NCBI GenBank assembly: GCA_002329645.1
Contig: DCTS01000090.1
Span: 24,167-29,267, forward strand
Direction of reading: 5' to 3'
Source of the DNA: Lachnoclostridium sp. UBA1434
GTDB taxonomy: Bacteria > Bacillota > Clostridia > Lachnospirales > Lachnospiraceae
DNA: 5,101 nucleotides
Shown: positions 1-5,101 of the stretch, piece by piece
Numbering within the stretch: position 1 is the stretch's first letter
Layout: each line of letters opens with the position of its first letter
The notes under the pieces: generated by a model
Database searches by the model: none
Seen by the model: only the letters and a program-made list of their open reading frames with translations
Told to the model about the DNA's origin: nothing
Position numbers and translations under genes: made by a program

Positions 1-60
1 GTAAACTTTTCATTTAAAAAGCCATGGATTAAGGCAATGATATATGATTGGAATGTCTAA
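1..60 (+). CDS. possible 3' end of an unidentified plus-strand gene
   Basis: Frame 1 is open from the left edge and reads VNFSFKKPWIKAMIYDWNV before TAA at 58-60, with a second TAA directly after. The peptide has a protein-like mixture of basic and aromatic residues, but only 19 codons are visible, a length that stays open by chance fairly often. I do not recognise the sequence. If real, its last codons come from the first 19-bp repeat unit and the gene would converge on the zinc-ribbon gene. It may equally be non-coding DNA. Confidence 0.2.
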   Translation, partial: VNFSFKKPWIKAMIYDWNV

Positions 61-161
61 TAATAATTGAAATGTCTAATAATGGTCGGAATGTCTAATA
101 ATGGTCGGAATGCCTAATAATGTTTGGAATGCCTAATAATGGTTGGAATGTCTAATAAGCA
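48..161. repeat. six tandem 19-bp direct repeats
   Basis: Six head-to-tail units of exactly 19 bp start at 48, 67, 86, 105, 124 and 143. The plus-strand consensus is TTGGAATGTCTAATAATGG. Variation is limited to T/C at unit positions 2 and 9, one G-to-A at position 4 in unit 2, and the last bases of units 1, 4 and 6; the final three bases of unit 6 diverge. The unit is not palindromic. The array covers the 3' end of the zinc-ribbon gene, whose last Tyr codon and TAG stop lie in unit 6. There are no unique spacers between units, so it is not a CRISPR array. It could be a minisatellite or a row of protein-binding sites. Confidence 0.95.
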
Positions 162-1993
162 GGGATTAACTCATGCTCGTCACTTATAATAAATTGATTG
201 GTATAATCTCTGTTGTCATATTTTTGAATTACGCTTACAGTGGTTTCTCCCCTGAAAATACCCGTTATATTATCGCCATCCTTAACCTCAGTGCATTTTC
301 CTCCATTCTCACAATAATACAGGGTTCCTGCACCCTTCCTGTAATCGGTCAGGTAATACAGGGTTTTTTTGTCGGAAGAAATAGCTATATCCACAACATT
401 TCTGTCCAGAAGCTCCTCTTTGCCGCTTTTCTTCTTATAATACAGCTTCTCATCCTCAGTCAGTATATATAGCTCTGTCAGGTCCGGATTGACCTCAACC
501 GTATATACATCCAAATCCTTCAGGATTCTATCGGAATCAGTGTCCTTCCTCAAATCCTTTACATAATATACCTCCTGATTAAAGTCCATATATAGCAGGC
601 TGTTGCCATCCCTTGATACAACAGCAAAATCAATATCGGAGTCTAACTTTTCATAGTCATATTTCCCATTAATAAAGAACAGATTATCTTCAAATGTAAG
701 TATAACCTTATTTTTAAACGAATCTATGCCCAATGTATTCTCATTGGCATAGCCGGAATACAACGGCCTGCATACTTCTATAAAATAATCATCGAATAAT
801 TTATGTACATCACCGTCTGCGTATAAGTACGTTCTGTCATTATAAAACAGGCATTCGGAGTAATCAGCGTTAAAACGTGTTACTATGCTATACTCCAATC
901 CATTACACAGCATAAATTCATCATTGCCTTTAGCCACATAATATTCATATAAATCGTAACTTTCTTTTGAGTAATAATACAAATATTCCCCATTGTTTGA
1001 TACAGCATGCGGGAATATATCATCTCCCATATATTTGACTTTCCCGTTTTGATACAGGTACGTAGAGCCGCCGTTGCTTCTAAGTTTTCGGTAAAATATC
1101 GTATCACCATTAGGAGAAACCCTATAACTGAAGCCGCCTATATAACCATCAAATGCATCAGCCTGATCAATTTCTCTGGGCTTATCAGCTCCGATTTCAT
1201 AATATTTTAAAACCCATGTATCGTCTTTAACGGCTTGATATACTATGCCGTTGCCATTGTCGGTCAGCTTAAAATCTATCACATTACCCTCTACTGTTTT
1301 AATTCCCTGCGCGTTTACATAACATAATACTTCGAAACTGTTTATAAAAGCTGCCGTGGAATGGTCAAGGCTCATTGCATATTCTTCGAAAGAATCGTTA
1401 GATGTGTCCCGAATACGACCATTCTTATAATAGATTTTATTATTAATCACTTCGACCGGGTTTTCGGAATTCGGATGAAAATACCAGTTTTGAGATTTTA
1501 AACTTCCGGATATGAAAATAAATAATACAAAGCCCAGAATAATAACTGCCAATATTCCAATAATTATAATTGGTTTTATTTTTCCGGACCTTGTTTTTAC
1601 GGTAACATAATCGTCACCTGAAGCCTCAATGGGTTGCTGATAATTATCCTTTTCCACCGGTTGTTCCTTAATCGGTGTTCCGGAATTATCATACGGTTGC
1701 TCCTGGATCTGTGACCCGTAGTTATCTGTCGGTTGCTCCTGCATCTGTGACCCGTAGTTATCTGCCGGTTGCTCCTGCATCTGTGACCCGTAGTTATCTG
1801 CCGGTTGCTCCTGAGTCTGTGCTCCGCCGTTATTTACCGGAAGCTTTTGGTTCTGTGACTCATAGTTATCCGCCGATTGCTCCTGAGTCTGTGCTCCGCC
1901 GCTATCTGCCTGAGGCTCCTGGATCTTTGCTCCGCAGTTATAGCAGAATTTACCTCCTTCTCGTACCTCATAACCGCAATTTGTACAATACAT
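152..1993 (-). CDS. zinc-ribbon, single-pass membrane protein with predicted exported beta-propeller-like domain
   Basis: Complete 613-residue CDS with ATG start, TAG stop and a good ribosome binding site. Function is not recognised. Residues 3-20 form a zinc ribbon (C3-x2-C6, C17-x2-C20). Residues 26-109 are seven 12-residue repeats of the EQPADNYGSQMQ type, low in hydrophobic residues and probably disordered. A Lys/Arg-rich stretch (K132, R135, K138, K140) precedes one transmembrane helix at about 141-162, so the ribbon and repeats should be cytoplasmic and residues 164-613 outside. The outer domain is rich in Tyr and Asp and has recurring strand-turn-strand signatures: FKLTDNGNGIVYQ (241), RVSPNGDTIFYRK (291), AVSNNGEYLYYYS (330), RFNADYSECLFYN (373), AVVSRDGNSLLYMD (457), VEVNPDLTELYILT (499) and IAISSDKKTLYYLT (536). 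Their spacing of roughly 35-50 residues (with one double gap) suits a WD40/TolB-like propeller of perhaps seven or eight blades. There is no signal peptide or visible enzyme motif. It may be a sensor or envelope-associated binding protein, but that is inference. It is more AT-rich than the upstream helicase gene. Confidence 0.93.
   Translation of the reverse strand: MYCTNCGYEVREGGKFCYNCGAKIQEPQADSGGAQTQEQSADNYESQNQKLPVNNGGAQTQEQPADNYGSQMQEQPADNYGSQMQEQPTDNYGSQIQEQPYDNSGTPIKEQPVEKDNYQQPIEASGDDYVTVKTRSGKIKPIIIIGILAVIILGFVLFIFISGSLKSQNWYFHPNSENPVEVINNKIYYKNGRIRDTSNDSFEEYAMSLDHSTAAFINSFEVLCYVNAQGIKTVEGNVIDFKLTDNGNGIVYQAVKDDTWVLKYYEIGADKPREIDQADAFDGYIGGFSYRVSPNGDTIFYRKLRSNGGSTYLYQNGKVKYMGDDIFPHAVSNNGEYLYYYSKESYDLYEYYVAKGNDEFMLCNGLEYSIVTRFNADYSECLFYNDRTYLYADGDVHKLFDDYFIEVCRPLYSGYANENTLGIDSFKNKVILTFEDNLFFINGKYDYEKLDSDIDFAVVSRDGNSLLYMDFNQEVYYVKDLRKDTDSDRILKDLDVYTVEVNPDLTELYILTEDEKLYYKKKSGKEELLDRNVVDIAISSDKKTLYYLTDYRKGAGTLYYCENGGKCTEVKDGDNITGIFRGETTVSVIQKYDNRDYTNQFIISDEHELIPAY
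1667..1918 (-). repeat. seven in-frame 36-bp coding repeats (12-residue units)
   Basis: Residues 26-109 of the zinc-ribbon protein divide into seven 12-residue units: EPQADSGGAQTQ, EQSADNYESQNQ, KLPVNNGGAQTQ, EQPADNYGSQMQ (twice), EQPTDNYGSQIQ and EQPYDNSGTPIK. At DNA level the three copies at 1709-1744, 1745-1780 and 1781-1816 differ at only one to three positions, so they are recent duplications or under homogenisation. Units 1 and 3 (GGAQTQ type) alternate with 2 and 4 (DNY-SQ type), suggesting an older 72-bp duplication. The 36-bp length keeps frame, so copy number could change without disrupting the gene. Confidence 0.93.
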
Positions 1994-2000
1994 TTTTTAT

Positions 2001-2005
2001 CCCCC
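2001..2005 (-). promoter_or_regulatory. ribosome binding site of the zinc-ribbon gene
   Basis: On the minus strand a GGGGG run lies 7 nt upstream of the ATG at 1991-1993 (GGGGGATAAAAAATG). The spacing is ideal, and this supports that ATG as the start. The zinc-ribbon cysteines also begin at residue 3, so no later start would keep the domain. Confidence 0.75.
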
Positions 2006-2027
2006 ATCGCACATGTGTATTAATATC

Positions 2028-2054
2028 CTTATAGTAACTGTGTGCCCTGCTCAA
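2028..2054 (-). promoter_or_regulatory. candidate sigma-A-type promoter for the zinc-ribbon gene
   Basis: On the minus strand TTGAGC (2049-2054; four of six match TTGACA) is followed after 15 bp by TATAAG (2028-2033; five of six match TATAAT). Transcription would begin near 2020, giving a leader of about 28 nt that includes the ribosome binding site. The spacer is shorter than the usual 17 bp. Other weak candidates exist farther upstream in the AT-rich stretch, for example TTGTTA at 2161-2166 with CATACT 17 bp downstream, so the assignment is tentative. Confidence 0.35.
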
Positions 2055-2065
2055 GTTAAGCTTTC

Positions 2066-2091
2066 TTGTACGGCATATTCCATTGTACAAT
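2066..2091. promoter_or_regulatory. inverted repeats upstream of the zinc-ribbon gene, possible operator
   Basis: ATTGTACAAT (2082-2091) is a perfect 10-bp palindrome. TTGTAC at 2066-2071 also pairs with GTACAA at 2085-2090. The site lies just upstream of the candidate -35 element (2049-2054), a plausible place for a regulator. No known operator consensus was recognised, and palindromes of this size occur by chance in AT-rich DNA. Confidence 0.25.
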
Positions 2092-2203
2092 TCAATATGG
2101 CATATTTTGAGTACATATAAAGATATTTATTAATATAAGTATGCATAATAAATGTATAATTAACAAGTGACATTTGTCAGATTATATGCAATCTTGTCGT
2201 ATA

Positions 2204-2352
2204 CGATACTGTTATATGACTTACTATCGTGTGCTTCATTATATAATATTGTTGCATGACTTAATGCCGTACTCTTATCATCGTATACCTTACTATTATG
2301 TGTCTTGTTGTCATAATCCTTATTTTTCCGGCCATGACCTACTGCCGTATGC
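2204..2352. repeat. degenerate short repeats running from the lhr 3' end into the spacer
   Basis: On the plus strand five related 13-mers occur: TACTGTTATATGA (2207), TACTATCGTGTGC (2222), TAATGCCGTACTC (2262), TACTATTATGTGT (2291) and TACTGCCGTATGC (2340). Three are preceded by GAC plus C or T. The last copy includes the helicase stop codon and its final Arg-Gly-Ile-Arg-Gln codons. Spacing is irregular (15, 40, 29 and 49 bp), so this is a decayed or rearranged set rather than a clean tandem array. Spotted by eye in AT-rich DNA, so part of the similarity may be compositional. Confidence 0.45.
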
Positions 2353-5101
2353 CTCTATACAACACATAATCCTGCATCTCCTTAACAAAGCCTGCGGCTT
2401 TCAGTGCTTCTGCAGCTTTCGGCGGATATTCCTTCACAATAAGCCTGTTGAGTGACGGATACAACCTCCTTGCATTGAAATCACCGACAAAAGTCCTAAG
2501 CGCATCCGGCAAAGCCGCATGGTCAAAAACCAGCAGCTCCCTGCCCTGCCTTTCGAATACTGCAGCAGGTTCTCCCCCATACAGTGCAGCAACCGTACCT
2601 GCCGCATTGGTGAATGCCCTGTCAGGCATATGCGGAAGGCTCTTACCCCATTGCTGGGCGGGATCAACTGCCGGAAGCCATATGATATCCCTGACAGGCT
2701 CCTCCAGGGCAGCGATTACTCCGGCAAAGTCCTTATCCCTTACAAACTGTATGCCGGAAAGTCCTTCGATGAAGTATCCTCTTCTTACCTGTCCTGTGTA
2801 TTCCATGACTCTCAGCTTCTCAAGGGCAGCAGCCCAGGATATGCCCTGTATTGTCTCCCTGCTGAGTATTATTGCCTTGTCAAATGCCCTCTCTATCAGC
2901 ATTTCTGCAGTAAGCTGCTTCAATGGCCTTGTCAGCTCCCAGCGTCCCGTTGTCATAGCCTTTGACCTTGCAAATGCCCTCTGCTTTGGAGTACCCCTAT
3001 CCAGTCTGTCCTTATCCAGCCACTGTCTCACCGGCATAAAGCTGTCCGCATGTACAAGGCTCTTTTCCGCAAGGCTGAACAGGATATCATAAGGCGAGCC
3101 ATCTATAAGGCCGGACAGCCTCTGCATAAAGCACGCGCCCCTCTTATAAAGCCCATCATATATGATCCTTTCATCCTCATTCAGATCCCTGGAATAATCC
3201 GATATGTCCGCATCCCAGTCTATGTCGTCGGACATATGAAAGCTTAAGCCCTCATTAGCCGTAAAGCTCCAGTATATATTACCCTGGGACAACAGGGTAT
3301 CAAGAAGCTCCGGCCGGTAGCCCTTTACCCTTCCCGGAAGGAGGATACTTTCCCATAGCGCCGGAGAATATGTCTGGCCGGCTAACTGTTTTAAGGCTCT
3401 TTCAAGCTGCTCAGCAGGCGGAGCAGTTATATATGCCCGATTTGCAAGAATTGCCGCATACCGCCGGGACGGTACGGTCATAATCTGTCTTCTCAGGCTT
3501 TTAATTGTTTCACGCCTTGCCCTGTCATACAAATCCCCATGATAATACATCCCGCCGCTTTCAACGACCTCTTCCTTTTTGCATAGCTCCGATAAGATAT
3601 CAAGCGTTTCCTCATCTCTTAACAGATATCTGTCGGCAACCTGTTCCGCCATCATTGCTCCCCTGTAGCGCAGCAGCCTTCTTACTATATGCTGTCTTGC
3701 CGACATATCGCCTTCCGATAATGCAGCCTCATATTCCTCCTTATGCTCTGCAGCTATCCAAAGTCCCGGCTCAATATAATATACCTGTTCTCTTTCAGCC
3801 AGGCTTTCAAGCCAGTCTACGGGTATATTAAGCTCCCCGGCAATCAGGTCCCCTTCTATCATAAGCAGGGTATGAAGCTGGACTTTATCCTCGGGCAGTC
3901 GTTTTCTTTCCGATACAATATCAAGCTGCTCCTTTGAGGGTTCAATCATCCGGGCTTTATTAAGCGCCTCACCAACTGCCTGATGAACTCCGAGCGGTGT
4001 CGGAGAATAATCATACATCATAGTCGCCTCTGTCTGGAAACGCAGCGGCAGTGACATGGGCGACGGGTTCTCAAGGTACATTTCATGTATCCTTATGGCT
4101 CCTGTTAGTATCTTTTTCAGGATGTCCTCAAGCCCCTTAAGATCCCAGTAATCCTCAAGGCATTCCCTCTTCGTCTCACGAATCAGAGGATGATCTGAAT
4201 GACGCATTAATGAATCAAGCAGCTGTGCGCTGCGTATACGCTGTACCCACAAGGGCTGCCGGCCTGCCTTTTTAACCCCCATCATAAGAGCCCGCGCCGC
4301 ATTATACCTGAAGGTCATGTTAAACAGCGCGGTTGACGGAAGCACTGCTTCAAGAAGCCTGCGTGCATCCTCCGGCTTAATTGAATACAGAAGGCCTTCC
4401 GGCAGCTCGCAATCTCCGTAAGGGAACAGCAGGAAGCCGTCATCATTATTAAAATAGCTTACATTGGTTTTGGTCCTGTTCTTAGCCTCCAAATGGGCAA
4501 GAATCGCCAGAGGCTCATTGATCTGCCTTCCAAATATCGAATGAACCATGATTTGATGGCTTCCGGTATGATCCCGGAAATGCTCAACTATAATATTGCG
4601 GTCATCCGGAAGTATACCAGTGGCTTCTATCTGACGCTCCAGAAAGTCTCTTGTAACAAAAGCCGAGGTTTCGTCCATTCCAAAGCTCATCAGTTCCTCT
4701 TGCAGCCTTTCTGTTTCATATGCTTGCATCAGAGAGGTAAAAAGCTTACCGAAAGCCAAGCCGGTCTGGAGCCTGCGCCCCTTGATTTCACCCTTATAGA
4801 AGGGAGGCTGTGCACCAAATGCGTTGGATTGGCTGACAACAACCGAATCCTTTTGAATGCTGTCTATCTGCCATGCAAAGCTTCCAAGCAGGAATTTATC
4901 TCCCACCTTAGCCTCGAATACGAATTCCTCATCCACCTCGCCAAGCTTTACTCCATTTTCCGTTTTAACCGTGAACAGGCCTTTATCGGGAATAGTGCCT
5001 CCGGCCGATACTGCCAGCATGCGGCTGTAGGTATCTCCTTCCACATGATCCTTGAGCCTGTCATATATAATCCTGGGACGTACCGGTATTTCCCTCTCAT
5101 G
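2339..5101 (-). CDS. lhr: Lhr-family ATP-dependent helicase, C-terminal part (5' end beyond window)
   Basis: Partial CDS, 920 visible codons plus a TAG stop. The frame stays open upstream of the GTG at 5042-5044 to the window edge (HEREIPVRPRIIYDRLKDH precedes it), so that GTG is internal and the true start is outside. Family members are 3'-5' DNA translocases/helicases linked to DNA repair. Counting that GTG as residue 1, the post-winged-helix beta-barrel shows at 8-75 (SRMLAVSAGGTIPD, GEVDEEFVFEAKVGD). The DEAD/H-associated region follows: IFGRQINEPLAILA at 170-183, FRYNAARALMMG at 245-256, HPLIRETKRECLEDYWDLKGL at 285-305 and the SPMSLPLRF stretch at 328-336. The C-terminal extension (about 375-901) looks like tandem winged helices, for example 451-502 with RYRGAMMAEQVADRYLL, then LEKLRVMEYTGQVRRGYFIE at 741-760, GLSGIQF and VDPAQQWGKSLP. 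This order matches full-length bacterial Lhr (about 1,500 residues), implying roughly 550-600 missing N-terminal residues. The ATPase motifs cannot be inspected. No frameshift is seen. The family call is firm; the biological role is by homology only. Confidence 0.95.
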   Translation of the reverse strand, partial: HEREIPVRPRIIYDRLKDHVEGDTYSRMLAVSAGGTIPDKGLFTVKTENGVKLGEVDEEFVFEAKVGDKFLLGSFAWQIDSIQKDSVVVSQSNAFGAQPPFYKGEIKGRRLQTGLAFGKLFTSLMQAYETERLQEELMSFGMDETSAFVTRDFLERQIEATGILPDDRNIIVEHFRDHTGSHQIMVHSIFGRQINEPLAILAHLEAKNRTKTNVSYFNNDDGFLLFPYGDCELPEGLLYSIKPEDARRLLEAVLPSTALFNMTFRYNAARALMMGVKKAGRQPLWVQRIRSAQLLDSLMRHSDHPLIRETKRECLEDYWDLKGLEDILKKILTGAIRIHEMYLENPSPMSLPLRFQTEATMMYDYSPTPLGVHQAVGEALNKARMIEPSKEQLDIVSERKRLPEDKVQLHTLLMIEGDLIAGELNIPVDWLESLAEREQVYYIEPGLWIAAEHKEEYEAALSEGDMSARQHIVRRLLRYRGAMMAEQVADRYLLRDEETLDILSELCKKEEVVESGGMYYHGDLYDRARRETIKSLRRQIMTVPSRRYAAILANRAYITAPPAEQLERALKQLAGQTYSPALWESILLPGRVKGYRPELLDTLLSQGNIYWSFTANEGLSFHMSDDIDWDADISDYSRDLNEDERIIYDGLYKRGACFMQRLSGLIDGSPYDILFSLAEKSLVHADSFMPVRQWLDKDRLDRGTPKQRAFARSKAMTTGRWELTRPLKQLTAEMLIERAFDKAIILSRETIQGISWAAALEKLRVMEYTGQVRRGYFIEGLSGIQFVRDKDFAGVIAALEEPVRDIIWLPAVDPAQQWGKSLPHMPDRAFTNAAGTVAALYGGEPAAVFERQGRELLVFDHAALPDALRTFVGDFNARRLYPSLNRLIVKEYPPKAAEALKAAGFVKEMQDYVLYRGIRQ

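Larger units (their letters stand above)
1994..2338. other. 345-bp AT-rich spacer between lhr and the zinc-ribbon gene
   Basis: No convincing gene lies here. From the helicase end it holds degenerate copies of a GAC-TTACTRYCGTRTGC-like motif (about 2204-2352), a TGACATTTGTCA inverted repeat (2168-2179), a very AT-rich stretch (9 G/C in 2101-2160), the palindrome ATTGTACAAT (2082-2091) with nearby half-sites, and the candidate promoter and ribosome binding site of the zinc-ribbon gene. No clear hairpin-plus-U-run terminator follows the helicase stop, so read-through cannot be excluded. The length and promoter-like content favour separate transcription. Confidence 0.7.

Noticed and set aside
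6..21. Hairpin CTTTT...AAAAG downstream of the array as a terminator
   Set aside because: A five-pair stem made almost only of A-T pairs, too weak to call an intrinsic terminator.
48..161. CRISPR array
   Set aside because: The 19-bp units are directly adjacent with no unique spacers.
1675..2034. Plus-strand frame encoding VAPASVTRSYLP-type repeats
   Set aside because: It is the antisense shadow of the 36-bp repeats in the zinc-ribbon gene, whose sense frame has the zinc ribbon, TM helix and ribosome binding site.
2310..2338. Terminator after lhr (GTCAT...ATGAC arms)
   Set aside because: Only a 5-bp stem with a 19-nt loop, and no U-run on the minus-strand transcript.
2174..2455. Plus-strand frame with Tyr-rich repeats (LHDLMPYSYH / GHDLLPYASI)
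   Set aside because: It starts with TTG without a good ribosome binding site, runs antisense into the lhr 3' end, and the repeats do not keep one frame. It is best explained by the non-coding degenerate repeats.
2448..3092. Long plus-strand open frame opposite lhr
   Set aside because: Antisense to a strongly conserved Lhr C-terminal region. The peptide is low-complexity Ser/Leu/Ala-rich, as expected from a shadow frame.
5042..5044. GTG as the start of the helicase gene
   Set aside because: The frame continues upstream to the edge with Lhr-like sequence, and the protein would begin inside the beta-barrel region without its ATPase domains.

Overview
The window holds two genes on the minus strand: an lhr-type helicase gene cut by the right edge, and downstream of it a gene for a membrane-anchored zinc-ribbon protein. 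The rest is a 345-base spacer between them and a short tandem-repeat array at the left end. The organism looks like a low-to-moderate GC Gram-positive, most likely a clostridium of the Lachnospiraceae kind. This is inferred from the AT-rich spacers, a strong G-rich ribosome binding site and a zinc-ribbon/single-TM/large exported domain architecture common there. No taxonomic marker gene is present.

Right part (2339-5101): the C-terminal 920 residues of an Lhr-family superfamily 2 helicase. The reading frame is open through the right edge, so the ATPase motor (RecA1, RecA2 and most of the first winged helix) lies outside the window. The visible part has the Lhr beta-barrel/DEAD-associated region followed by the long C-terminal extension of full-length Lhr.

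Middle (1994-2338): an AT-rich spacer. Its half next to the helicase holds degenerate repeats that include the helicase stop codon. The other half holds small palindromes, a candidate promoter and the ribosome binding site of the second gene.

Left part (152-1993): a 613-residue protein with an N-terminal CxxC...CxxC zinc ribbon, seven 12-residue Gln/Asp-rich repeats, one transmembrane helix and a Tyr-rich domain that looks like a beta-propeller and is predicted to lie outside the membrane. Its stop codon falls inside the last of six tandem 19-bp repeats (48-161). A possible plus-strand reading frame entering from the left edge ends in the first of them.

The two genes share a strand, but the spacer and its candidate promoter argue that they are transcribed separately, and nothing in the sequence ties their functions together. 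I did not find a defence system, CRISPR array, RNA gene or complete mobile element. The least explained features are the 19-bp array, the repeats that apparently grew out of the zinc ribbon's second knuckle, and the degenerate repeats at the lhr 3' end.
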